DNA of 22,697 nucleotides from a virus: positions 1 through 22,697 of the IMG/VR virus record IMGVR_UViG_3300046516_000452; one strand, given 5' to 3'. The notes under the pieces were generated by a model, which worked only from the letters and a program-made list of their open reading frames with translations, ran no database searches and was not told the DNA's origin. Shown in pieces: positions 1 through 6,601 of this stretch; position 1 is the first letter of the stretch; every line of letters begins with the position of its first letter. Position numbers and translations under genes: made by a program.

Positions 1-285
1 GACTGCTGGCGCGCAATCGACGGATGCAAAGCCGACCCGTGGCACCAAGGCGCAAACGATCGTGGCACCCGATTCGACGGCCTGGAGTTGATCTTCCGAG
101 ACGTCGCGCACGTCGAAAAATTCGTCGGCTACCTCGACCCATCGAGAGCCCCGGTGGTCGACCCGCGCAAGGGCATCGCACCGGCCGCGCCAGCGTCGTC
201 GTTTGCCGAAGCGACGGCGGCGCGCAAAGGCATATCGCGAGACATCTTCGGCGAACATCTTGCCCGAAAGGCTAGCAACCAATGA
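1..285 (+). CDS. C-terminal part of a probable phage replication protein (5' end outside window)
   Basis: The reading frame is open from base 1, so the gene begins upstream of the window. It ends with a TGA that overlaps the ATG of the next gene (ATGA). The visible 94 residues contain a pattern rich in Asn-Asp-Arg-Gly followed by Leu-Ile-Phe-Arg (GANDRGTRF, then ELIFRD). I know similar patterns from the tails of phage winged-helix replication proteins that end near a replicated-origin-binding or helicase-recruiting segment. The gene directly precedes a DnaC-like loader, as such initiators commonly do. The N-terminal domain is not visible, so the role rests on a short tail and on context. The last 40 residues are low in hydrophobics and probably flexible. 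Confidence 0.5.
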   Translation, partial: DCWRAIDGCKADPWHQGANDRGTRFDGLELIFRDVAHVEKFVGYLDPSRAPVVDPRKGIAPAAPASSFAEATAARKGISRDIFGEHLARKASNQ

Positions 286-1046
286 GCGACCCGAAGCCCA
301 TCGGCCCGACGATCGCCCGAGTGCTGCAACGACATGCGGCGGAGATCGGATCGCCCGAATACGCACGCAGGTTGACCGAATACGAGCAAGCCCTCGACCG
401 CAAGCAACGCGAATCGCTCGCGCAGCTTTGCGACGAACGTGGCGTACCGGCCGAGCCCGGTTTGCGCGCAGTCACGTGCGACCCTGACCCGCACGTCACC
501 GCAGCGATGCGTCGGGTGCAAAGCTCGCTCGAGTGGCGCTCGAAGATGCCGGTGGTGATTGGAGCGCGTCAGCCCTTGGTGCTCGTGCTCGCTGGCACGC
601 CAGGCGGTGGCAAGTCCACAGCGCTCGCGTGGGCTGTGGCGAACCATTCGCTAAAATCTCGGTTCACGTTCGCGCGTGTCGTGGGCTCGACACCGCGCAA
701 CACGTTCCCGGCCAACGCGCAGGCCTGGAACGACTGGACCAGTTCCGATCTCGTGGCCATCGACGAACTCGGGCTCGAGGATTCGAAAGACGCATCCGAT
801 CGCATCGCTGCGTTGTTGTGCGAGCGGTACGACAACGGCCGTGCCACGCTGTGCGCCGGCAACCTCGACGCGCAAACGTTCCTCGCGCGCTACGGCGACA
901 ACACACGGTTGATCTCGCGAATCCGTGCGGGGCAGTTTCGATCGGGCGTGCCTGGCGGGTGCGCGTACTGGCACGAGCTGCCAGACGAAGACCTGCGCGA
1001 CCCAGCGCAGCGCGCGCAATTCACTCTGCCGGAGGCCGCGGAATGA
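282..1046 (+). CDS. DnaC/IstB-like AAA+ ATPase, probable helicase loader
   Basis: This 254-residue protein has a central P-loop ATPase domain. The Walker A motif is AGTPGGGKST (Lys about 111). The Walker B motif is LVAIDELG (Asp about 161, Glu about 162). A sensor-like Gly-Asn follows in LCAGNLD (about 192-197), and an Arg-rich RLISRIR segment near residue 210 could hold the arginine finger. The first 95 residues are charged and lack a recognised fold. Length and motif order fit DnaC-type loaders, which place the replicative helicase on DNA using ATP. It starts with ATG inside the stop of the upstream gene. An IstB-type transposition helper is the main alternative by fold, but no transposase is nearby and the neighbours are replication/recombination genes. 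Confidence 0.85.
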   Translation: MSDPKPIGPTIARVLQRHAAEIGSPEYARRLTEYEQALDRKQRESLAQLCDERGVPAEPGLRAVTCDPDPHVTAAMRRVQSSLEWRSKMPVVIGARQPLVLVLAGTPGGGKSTALAWAVANHSLKSRFTFARVVGSTPRNTFPANAQAWNDWTSSDLVAIDELGLEDSKDASDRIAALLCERYDNGRATLCAGNLDAQTFLARYGDNTRLISRIRAGQFRSGVPGGCAYWHELPDEDLRDPAQRAQFTLPEAAE

Positions 1047-1228
1047 ACATTTATTGCTGGCACTGCAAGGTCCCGTGGTGGCCCGATCACGAGTGCAATG
1101 GCAAGAATCCGGGCGCGCCTCCGCCGCTCGAATGTGCGTGGTGCAGCGCGATTGGCGCATGGTTGCAGGTCGACTCCGACGGCGATCCTGAGTGCGATGC
1201 GTGTGCGGAATTGGAGAGCGTGTCGTGA
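1043..1228 (+). CDS. Small Cys-rich, probable zinc-binding protein
   Basis: This 61-residue gene overlaps the loader gene by ATGA and the next gene by GTGA, so it is embedded in the same translational chain. Cysteine pairs lie at residues 5/8, 31/34 and 51/54, with a further Cys at 18 next to His16. That is enough for one or two zinc ribbons or knuckles. There is no signal peptide or membrane segment. I do not recognise a family; small zinc-ribbon proteins are common in phage replication blocks and often bind nucleic acid or other proteins. The start was chosen because it is the only ATG that begins the Cys-rich segment and makes the usual 4-base overlap. The longer frame upstream lies inside the loader gene. 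Confidence 0.75.
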   Translation: MNIYCWHCKVPWWPDHECNGKNPGAPPPLECAWCSAIGAWLQVDSDGDPECDACAELESVS

Positions 1229-1647
1229 TCGTCGCTGCCCGTCCTGCGCCGCCCACGACCATCGTGGTAACCATCCCGATCCGGGTTACCAGCGCCGCGA
1301 ACGCCCGCGAGCATTGGCGAGCAGCGCACAGGCGCAAGCAAGCGCAGCGCGTCGTGACGGCGGCGTTCCTGCGGCTCCAGGGGCCAAGCAAGCAATGGCT
1401 CGCAGACGCGTGGCGCACCCACGCATCGCGAATCGTCGTTGAGTTCACGCGCATCGCCCCGAGTCCGTTTGATGACGACAACATTCGCGGCGCGTTCAAA
1501 GCGTTTCGGGATGAAACTGCGGACTTCCTCGGGCTACCGAACGACCGGGACAAACGTGTGGTCTGGAAATACGACCAGCAACGCGGAAAACCTCGGGAAT
1601 ATGCGATGCGAATCACATTCAAAGCAGGCGCAAATGAAGCCGAATGA
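1225..1647 (+). CDS. RusA-like Holliday junction endonuclease
   Basis: This 140-residue protein resembles RusA-like nucleases of phages, metal-dependent enzymes that cut branched recombination or replication intermediates. An N-terminal beta strand segment (TIVVTIPIRV) is followed by an Arg/Lys-rich helix. The acidic core FDDDNIRGAFKAFRD (about residues 81-95) matches the Asp-rich metal site around the D-D-N motif, and GLPNDRDKRVVW continues the fold. The GTG start at 1225 overlaps the previous stop (GTGA) and gives a family-like length; earlier start codons lie inside the Cys-rich gene. The last 20 or so codons are more AT-rich than the rest and seem to have come with the HNH gene whose ATG lies 14 bases before this stop. 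The displaced original C-terminus is described under the pseudogene at 2155-2250. Confidence 0.75.
   Translation: MIVAARPAPPTTIVVTIPIRVTSAANAREHWRAAHRRKQAQRVVTAAFLRLQGPSKQWLADAWRTHASRIVVEFTRIAPSPFDDDNIRGAFKAFRDETADFLGLPNDRDKRVVWKYDQQRGKPREYAMRITFKAGANEAE
1558..1626 (+). repeat. Upstream copy of the duplicated RusA-like C-terminal coding segment
   Basis: This segment encodes VVWKYDQQRGKPREYAM and six more residues of the RusA-like protein. It aligns without gaps to 2170-2238. By hand count 14 of 23 residues and 43 of 69 bases match. The match follows the reading frame, as expected for two diverged homologous coding ends rather than a recent tandem duplication. Confidence 0.8.
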
Positions 1648-2164
1648 CGAGCGCGCGTTTTGGAGCAAAGTCGATCGGCGTCAGCCGGACGAGTGCTGGC
1701 CGTGGCGCGCTGGCCGATTCGAGTATGGGTATGGACATTTCAAGATGAATGGGAAGGACTGGCATTCCCATCGGCTAGCGTATGAACTTTCATCCGGTGA
1801 GATCCCTGCAGGAATTTTCGTCTGCCATCACTGCGACAATCCTCCGTGCTGCAATCCGAAACATCTGTTTCTCGGCACTCCGGAGGACAACGTTCGCGAC
1901 ATGATCGATAAGGGCCGTCGGCGTTTCGGGAGCTTCGAGACGTCGCGTCGGGTGATTAACGGTCGTGAGTCATGGAGCAAGCCCAATAGTCGCATGCCGC
2001 ACGGCGAGCGGCACTACAACGCCAGGCTTACGCTGGAGCAGGTGGCCGAATTGCGCGCCGCTTATGCGACCGGTGGCGTTCGGCAGGTCGACTTGGCGGC
2101 GCGATATGGAGTCGATCAAACGCACGTGAGTCGAATCGTGAGGGGGACTAAATGGGCTCGCTAG
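1634..2164 (+). CDS. HNH endonuclease with C-terminal helix-turn-helix
   Basis: This 176-residue protein has the HNH_3-type core of free-standing homing endonucleases. After a CWPW motif (21-24) and an HSHRLAYE strand-helix, the metal/zinc site reads CHHCDNPPCCNP with the final His in KHLFLGT (residues about 64-82). The last 45 residues (LTLEQVAELRAAY, then VDLAARYGVDQTHVSRI) form a helix-turn-helix that probably supplies target specificity. The enzyme is expected to nick or cut DNA and so spread its own gene. The ATG lies 14 bases inside the end of the RusA-like gene. A+T content is higher than in the neighbours: 96 of 180 bases are G or C at 1741-1920, against 85 of 120 at 2521-2640. This and the flanking duplication indicate a recent insertion. 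Confidence 0.9.
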   Translation: MKPNDERAFWSKVDRRQPDECWPWRAGRFEYGYGHFKMNGKDWHSHRLAYELSSGEIPAGIFVCHHCDNPPCCNPKHLFLGTPEDNVRDMIDKGRRRFGSFETSRRVINGRESWSKPNSRMPHGERHYNARLTLEQVAELRAAYATGGVRQVDLAARYGVDQTHVSRIVRGTKWAR

Positions 2165-2250
2165 CTCGCGTTCTTTGGGCGTACGAACAGCGGCGCGGCA
2201 AGCCGAAAGAGTACGCGATGACGATCCGACTCGAGGCGGCGCCGTGGTGA
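2155..2250 (+). pseudogene. Displaced 3' end of the ancestral RusA-like gene
   Basis: The frame ending with the TGA at 2248-2250 encodes VLWAYEQRRGKPKEYAM and continues to APW-stop. It aligns with the present RusA-like C-terminus at 1558-1626. Its TGA overlaps the GTG start of the next gene (GTGA), the same junction style used throughout the operon. This is what the original RusA-like gene would have had. It is GC-rich like the rest of the phage, unlike the copy attached to the HNH gene. An ATG at 2152 could allow a 32-residue peptide, overlapping the HNH stop, but I see no ribosome-binding site or reason for a function. I infer a remnant left behind when the HNH unit entered. Confidence 0.7.
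2170..2238 (+). repeat. Downstream copy of the duplicated RusA-like C-terminal coding segment
   Basis: Partner of the segment at 1558-1626, in the same orientation and separated from it by the HNH gene. Matches cluster at conserved codons for Trp, Tyr, Gln, Arg-Gly-Lys-Pro, Glu-Tyr-Ala-Met and Ile. Confidence 0.8.
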
Positions 2251-2909
2251 CCATGGTCGACCCATCGCCCTGCGACGGCTGCACCGCCGCGGCCGACTAC
2301 TCGCGCTCGATGCACGGCGCCCGCGTGCACTGCGACGAGTGCGGCGCGACCCTCACGGCGACGCGCAAGGCGACCAAGCGCGGGCGCAATCGTCGCGATG
2401 ACGAGAACGCGGTTCAATCGAAGATCTGGGAAATGGTGCGAGAGCTAGAGCTGCTCGCCCGCTGGCTGCCAACAATCGAAGGCGGCTCGAGCGAGTTCTC
2501 GCCCATCATCGGCGATGGCAACCGCGGCGGCGGCGCTCGAACGCAAGTCACCGACCGCACCGACTGGGTGAACGACCACCACGAACAGCTGTGGGCAGCG
2601 CAGCTCGTCCACCGTCGGCTCTTGGCGATCGGCGCCGAGCCCGCATATGCGTTGGCTCACCGCGTCATGTGGATCATCGTTCGGGAGTGCGGCAGCGCGC
2701 GACTGTGGGCCCTGCAGCGGTCCGACGGGCAGTTCATCCAGGCAACGCTCGTCGAACTCATCGGGCACGGCCTGGCGACCTCGCAGCAGCGCCGCGCGTG
2801 GCGACTGGCGGTCGAAGCTCGGGACACTGGGGTGGCTCGGGCTGGATCCGCGGAGATGGGCGATGGTCCGCTATGCGCCGCGACGGCCGTGTGGTTCGGC
2901 CTACTGTGA
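2247..2909 (+). CDS. Zinc-finger protein of unknown function
   Basis: This 220-residue protein is not one I recognise. Near its N-terminus it has a four-Cys arrangement, CDGC (residues 9-12) and HCDEC (28-32), consistent with a zinc ribbon. A basic linker (ATRKATKRGRNRR) follows. The remaining 160 residues look largely helical, with WEMVRELELLARWLP and a Trp/Arg-rich MWIIVRECGSARLW segment. No catalytic motif is apparent. The GTG at 2247 was chosen because it overlaps the upstream TGA; an ATG two codons later is an alternative. Position at the end of the replication block and before the packaging genes would suit a DNA-binding regulator or late activator, but that is inference from location and the zinc ribbon only. 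Confidence 0.75.
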   Translation: MTMVDPSPCDGCTAAADYSRSMHGARVHCDECGATLTATRKATKRGRNRRDDENAVQSKIWEMVRELELLARWLPTIEGGSSEFSPIIGDGNRGGGARTQVTDRTDWVNDHHEQLWAAQLVHRRLLAIGAEPAYALAHRVMWIIVRECGSARLWALQRSDGQFIQATLVELIGHGLATSQQRRAWRLAVEARDTGVARAGSAEMGDGPLCAATAVWFGLL

Positions 2910-2922
2910 CCGTGATACATAC

Positions 2923-3285
2923 ATGAGCTCTTTGGGAATCGTGCTGCCTGGGGTTGACGCCAGTCAGGCGCCAGGGTACCCACTTTTGCAGATGGCAGAG
3001 GTGCGTCCAACGGGCGCCAGACTCGCCGTCGACGACGTCGTGCAACGGACCGGGCTACCACGCCGGACCGTGCAACGGTGGTTCGCTCGATGGGCCGAAC
3101 GGGGCTGGCCACGAGTGTCTCGCGAGAAGATCTCGCCCGACGATTCGCGTTGGCGCATGTGGGTTGATGCCGACGATTACGCGTCTTGGAAGCGGGGCGA
3201 TGCGCCCCCTTTTGAGCTTTCCAAAGTTGCCTTTGTGCCGTGCCAAAAGACCCAGCAATACCGCGAATACCTGCAGAGCGCCTAG
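2923..3285 (+). CDS. Small helix-turn-helix DNA-binding protein
   Basis: This product of about 120 residues contains a MerR/excisionase-like helix-turn-helix, AVDDVVQRTGLPRRTVQRWF. It is followed by a Trp-rich wing region (WAERGWP, then SRWRMWVDADDY). It probably binds DNA as a regulator or as a packaging accessory, since it overlaps the small terminase gene by 46 bases. The start is uncertain. ATG 2923 has no clear ribosome-binding site, whereas ATG 2863 in the same frame has GGAG seven bases upstream but would overlap the previous gene by 47 bases. ATG 2994 would still keep the whole helix-turn-helix. The 3' part of the gene carries a terminator-like hairpin. Confidence 0.7.
   Translation: MSSLGIVLPGVDASQAPGYPLLQMAEVRPTGARLAVDDVVQRTGLPRRTVQRWFARWAERGWPRVSREKISPDDSRWRMWVDADDYASWKRGDAPPFELSKVAFVPCQKTQQYREYLQSA
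3194..3213 (+). terminator. Terminator-like hairpin before the small terminase gene
   Basis: GGGGCG (3194-3199) pairs perfectly with CGCCCC (3203-3208) around an ATG loop, followed by C and four T. The U-tract is short and the site lies in a coding sequence. It could be a weak attenuator between early and late genes, or it could be chance in GC-rich DNA. Confidence 0.25.
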
Positions 3286-3686
3286 ATCTGGTCGAGACGC
3301 TGTACAGGGCCTGCAGAACCAACACGCAGATTCAGAATGAAGTTGCCGCGAAATTCAAATGCACGCGCCGCACGGTGCGGAGCTACATCGCGCGCATCCG
3401 TCGGCGAGTTGCCAAGGAAGGCAAGGCTAACGCACGGGCTGCCAGAGCACGCGCGGAGTCGATGTTTCTCGAAACGTTCCAGCTCGCGCGCACGCGTCGC
3501 ACGCTTCGCGGCAACAAACCGCGCCCGGATCTCGCCGTCATGTTGACGGCCGCTGCGCGATTCGCGGCGCTCCACGGTGCCACCGGCGCGCAGCGTGTCG
3601 AGCACTCCGGCCCACGCGGCGGTGCGATCCCGATCGAAACGTCAGCAGCGCCCGTCATATTCATCCCACCGGAGTCAGAAGATTAG
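3240..3686 (+). CDS. terS: Terminase small subunit
   Basis: This 148-residue protein begins with a helix-turn-helix region (TNTQIQNEVAAKFKCTRRTVRSYIARI, shown here only as the stretch at about residues 28-54), as in small terminase subunits that recognise the packaging site. A long basic and alanine-rich helix follows (RVAKEGKANARAARARAE), probably the oligomerisation region. The C-terminal tail is Pro-rich and ends near the start of the large subunit gene, which may help the two subunits interact. The assignment depends mainly on this architecture and on position directly before the ATPase subunit. GTG 3240 is the only plausible in-frame start; it overlaps the preceding helix-turn-helix gene by 46 bases and has no good ribosome-binding site, so coupled translation is likely. 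Confidence 0.75.
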   Translation: MPKDPAIPRIPAERLDLVETLYRACRTNTQIQNEVAAKFKCTRRTVRSYIARIRRRVAKEGKANARAARARAESMFLETFQLARTRRTLRGNKPRPDLAVMLTAAARFAALHGATGAQRVEHSGPRGGAIPIETSAAPVIFIPPESED

Positions 3687-3693
3687 CGCTGCT

Positions 3694-5058
3694 TTGAAAA
3701 TCCAGCCGGCGCGACCACCGCACCCGGACGATTGGAAGCCGAACCCAGGACCACAAACGCGCTTTCTCTCGCTCAAATGTTTCGAGTCGCTCTACGGCGG
3801 CGCCGCCGGTGGAGGGAAATCTGACGCGTTGCTCGTCGATGCGATTCGGTACGTTGGCCGCGGATACGGCGCGAATTATCAAGCGCTGCTTCTGCGACGC
3901 ACGTTTCCAGAACTCGACAAGTCGCTCGTGCGTCGGTCGCACGAACTCTATCGGCGTCTCGGTGCCGGATACAACGAGCAGAAGAAAACGTGGACGTTCC
4001 CCGCGGGCGAGTGCGTGACATTCGGTAGCGTCGAACATGAATCGGACGTGCATCGCTACCAGGGCGCCGCGTTCCAGTTCGTTGGCTTCGACGAGCTTAC
4101 ATCGTTCGCCGAGAGTCAGTACCTGTACCTGATCTCGCGTATCCGCTCCGCGCACGGCGTACCGTGCCGCATTCGAGCCGCGACGAACCCGGGCAACAAC
4201 GGGCACGAGTGGGTTATGCAGCGGTTCGGGCCGTGGCTCGATCCTGCATCGCCGACGCCTGCAAGCCCCGGCACGATTCTCTATTTCGTTCGAGCGCAAG
4301 ACGGCGAGCGCGTCGTACCGAAGGGTACCGCCGGATCACTTGGGCGCACGTTCGTGCCCGCGCGGATCGCGGACAACCCCGCGCTTGCCCTCGGTGACCC
4401 TGACTACACACGCCGGCTCGAGGAACTCGACCCGGTCAAGCGCGCACAGCTTCGTGATGGCAACTGGCTCATCAAGCCGGCGAAGGGTCTCTACTTCCGG
4501 CGCGAGTGGATCAAGGACGTGCTCGATGTCGAAGCGGCGAACGTCTCGGGTCGCGTGCGTTACTGGGATTTGGCAGCCGGTGGCGATTACGCCGTCGGCG
4601 TGAAGTACTCGCGCCTGCGCGAGAAGATGTTCTGCGTGGAAGATGTACGACGACTCAAAGGAACGCCCGGGCAAGTCCGAGCACTGGTCAAGTCCACAGC
4701 TGCACTCGACGGTCAAGCAGTGCCTGTGCACATCGAGCAAGATCCTGGACAAGCTGGCAAGGATCAAATCGCGAGCTACGTCTCTGAGATGGCCGGCTAC
4801 ACCGTTCGCGGACGGCCAAAGCGCGTGGACAAGATCACCGCCTTCGGTCCCTTCAGCTCGAACTGCCAGGCCAACAACGTCGCAGTGATTCGTGCGCCAT
4901 GGAACAAAGATTTCTTCGAGGAACTCGAGGCATTCCCCGAGGGCTCGCACGATGACCAATGCGACGCCGTGAGTGGTGCGCACTCGATCCTGACCACGTC
5001 GGTGGTCGCGAGCTTTAGCGGCATCGACGACTCGTTCATGGTGGAACGCCGTGAGTAG
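3694..5058 (+). CDS. terL: Terminase large subunit (ATPase and nuclease)
   Basis: This motor protein packages DNA into the prohead and cuts it. With the start used here it has 454 residues. Near the N-terminus DWKPNPGPQTRFL resembles the adenine-binding/Q-motif region. Walker A is YGGAAGGGKSD (Lys about 42) and Walker B is FVGFDEL (Asp 133, Glu 134), followed by a coupling-type AATNPGNNGH. The C-terminal RNase H-like nuclease supplies acidic residues in RYWDLAAGGDYA (Asp about 292), HIEQDPGQAGK (Glu about 348) and SHDDQCDA (Asp about 420-424). No ATG lies near the expected start. TTG 3694 was used, but the frame is open upstream to 3577, and an ATT at 3682 has GGAG seven bases before it. The stop overlaps the portal GTG. 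Confidence 0.93.
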   Translation: MKIQPARPPHPDDWKPNPGPQTRFLSLKCFESLYGGAAGGGKSDALLVDAIRYVGRGYGANYQALLLRRTFPELDKSLVRRSHELYRRLGAGYNEQKKTWTFPAGECVTFGSVEHESDVHRYQGAAFQFVGFDELTSFAESQYLYLISRIRSAHGVPCRIRAATNPGNNGHEWVMQRFGPWLDPASPTPASPGTILYFVRAQDGERVVPKGTAGSLGRTFVPARIADNPALALGDPDYTRRLEELDPVKRAQLRDGNWLIKPAKGLYFRREWIKDVLDVEAANVSGRVRYWDLAAGGDYAVGVKYSRLREKMFCVEDVRRLKGTPGQVRALVKSTAALDGQAVPVHIEQDPGQAGKDQIASYVSEMAGYTVRGRPKRVDKITAFGPFSSNCQANNVAVIRAPWNKDFFEELEAFPEGSHDDQCDAVSGAHSILTTSVVASFSGIDDSFMVERRE

Positions 5059-6601
5059 TCCAGCGCTGACAGTCGTGCATCCGGAGCATCCGGAGGATTA
5101 CCAGCCGCTGACGCAGCTCGTGCCGATGCCGATCACGAGCGCTACGGTCTCGTCGATCAGGAACGATCTCGAGGCGCACGAGAGTGGGCTGTTCGTCGAG
5201 TCGTCCAGGCTCGCAGACCACCTCTTGCGTGACGCAGATGTACAGCAGGCGCTCAACCAGCGCGTGCTCGGCGTGATGTCGCTGCCGTTCGACATCGAGC
5301 CCGCCGACGACTCCGCGGCGGCCGTTGCGCTCGCAGACGATGTAGAACGATTCTGGAACCGCGTTGCACCGAAGGCAGCGCTATCGGACATCATCCGCTC
5401 TGCCACAATGCTCGGCTTCGCAGTCGCGCAGATCGTGTGGACGTACGACGAAGAGCTTGCGGAATTCATCCCCGTACTCGACCCATGGCACCCGGCGTTC
5501 GTCGAGTACCAGGCGTGGGACAACCGATGGTTCGCGCACCATACGCTCGGTCGCACCGAGATCATTCCAGGCGATGGCCGATGGCTCCTGTACACCCCGT
5601 GGTCACCACGCCGCGGCCACATGTATGGCGCGATCCGGTGCCTCGCCGAGTGGTTCTTGCGCGCCCAGTACGCGGGCAAGGATGCCTCGCGATGGTCCGA
5701 GGTACACGGCCAAGGCGTGTGGCTCGCGAAGCTGCCGTCGATGGCCGCAGAGAGCCCAGACGGTAAACGATTCATCGCCTCGATTCGCAACCTCGGTCGC
5801 GCCGGTGTCGTGATGCTCCCGCAGGGCGATCGCCCCGAGACGAGCTACGACTTGAGCCTGGGCGAAGCGAAGGCCGAAGGCTGGCAGGGCTTCGAGTTCT
5901 TGCTCGCGAAAGCGGCGGCGAAAGCCCGGCTCGTGATCCTCGGGCAGAACCTCACGACCGAGAACACCAAGACCGGTTCCTACGCGAGTGCGAAGGTCGG
6001 CGAAGGCGTGCGCGACGATGTGAAGCAAGCGGATGCCGAGACGCTTTCGGATGCCATCGCGCACCAGGTGCTTGCGCCGTGGACCCTGTACCGAACGGGT
6101 AGCCGTAAGCTTACGCCGCAACCGTGCTGGGACTCGACGCCACCGACAGACCTTGGTGCCGTCGGTACCGCGTGGAAGACCGCCGGCGACGCCGTGCTTG
6201 CCTGGCAAACGGCCGGCGGGGATGTCGACGTTGAGCTGGCAGCGATGCGCGTTCAGATCCCGCTGCGCAAGTCGAGCGGCACCGCACCGAAGGCGCCGAA
6301 GAAGGCGAAAGCTGCCGACGCACCGGTCGATCAGCGTAAGACGTTCATTGCGGGGCAAGGATACGTTGATGACGTGGTCGAGAAGTCGACCAAGCGCGCC
6401 GTGACGGCCATCGATCCGATTCTCTCAGTTGTGCTCACCGCGATCGACGCGGCATCCAAAGCCGACGATCCATACGCCGATTTGCGAAAGCGGCTACTGG
6501 CTTCATTCCCAGAGTTCGACGAGATGAAACTGCGTGAACTCGTGCACGGCGCAACCATGCTCGGGCTCGCATCTGGCACCTGGAGCGTCAGGCCCAAGTG
6601 A
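5051..6601 (+). CDS. Portal protein, Mu gp29-like (DUF935)
   Basis: This 516-residue protein forms the dodecameric channel at the head vertex through which DNA passes. It has family features of Mu gp29-like portals: DADVQQALNQRVLGVMSLPF near residues 57-77, the ATMLGFAVAQIVW helix-strand, the LDPWHPAFVEY segment and the GQNLTTENTKTGSYA loop near residue 300. The C-terminus has a Lys/Ala/Pro-rich linker (APKAPKKAKAADAP) and a further helical region (about 430-516), which in Mu-like phages can contact the gpF-like protein. The GTG start lies within the end of the terminase gene, and the stop overlaps the next GTG. The order terminase, portal, gpF-like matches Mu. Confidence 0.92.
   Translation: MSSPALTVVHPEHPEDYQPLTQLVPMPITSATVSSIRNDLEAHESGLFVESSRLADHLLRDADVQQALNQRVLGVMSLPFDIEPADDSAAAVALADDVERFWNRVAPKAALSDIIRSATMLGFAVAQIVWTYDEELAEFIPVLDPWHPAFVEYQAWDNRWFAHHTLGRTEIIPGDGRWLLYTPWSPRRGHMYGAIRCLAEWFLRAQYAGKDASRWSEVHGQGVWLAKLPSMAAESPDGKRFIASIRNLGRAGVVMLPQGDRPETSYDLSLGEAKAEGWQGFEFLLAKAAAKARLVILGQNLTTENTKTGSYASAKVGEGVRDDVKQADAETLSDAIAHQVLAPWTLYRTGSRKLTPQPCWDSTPPTDLGAVGTAWKTAGDAVLAWQTAGGDVDVELAAMRVQIPLRKSSGTAPKAPKKAKAADAPVDQRKTFIAGQGYVDDVVEKSTKRAVTAIDPILSVVLTAIDAASKADDPYADLRKRLLASFPEFDEMKLRELVHGATMLGLASGTWSVRPK

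Noticed and set aside
651-1622. Long reverse-strand open frame (323 codons)
   Set aside because: It lies opposite the loader, Cys-rich and RusA-like genes, is Arg/Ser-rich without domains, and is a usual by-product of high GC content.
1634-2164. Group I intron carrying the HNH gene
   Set aside because: No room for intron core structure on either side; the RusA-like frame stops within 14 bases of the HNH start and is complete with its new tail.
2901-2923. Possible promoter in the short gap before the helix-turn-helix gene
   Set aside because: GATACAT is a weak -10 match and no paired -35 element at suitable spacing is visible.
5077-5094. Perfect tandem repeat of a 9-base unit, GCATCCGGA twice
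   Set aside because: Only two copies; it encodes His-Pro-Glu twice near the portal start and needs no special explanation.
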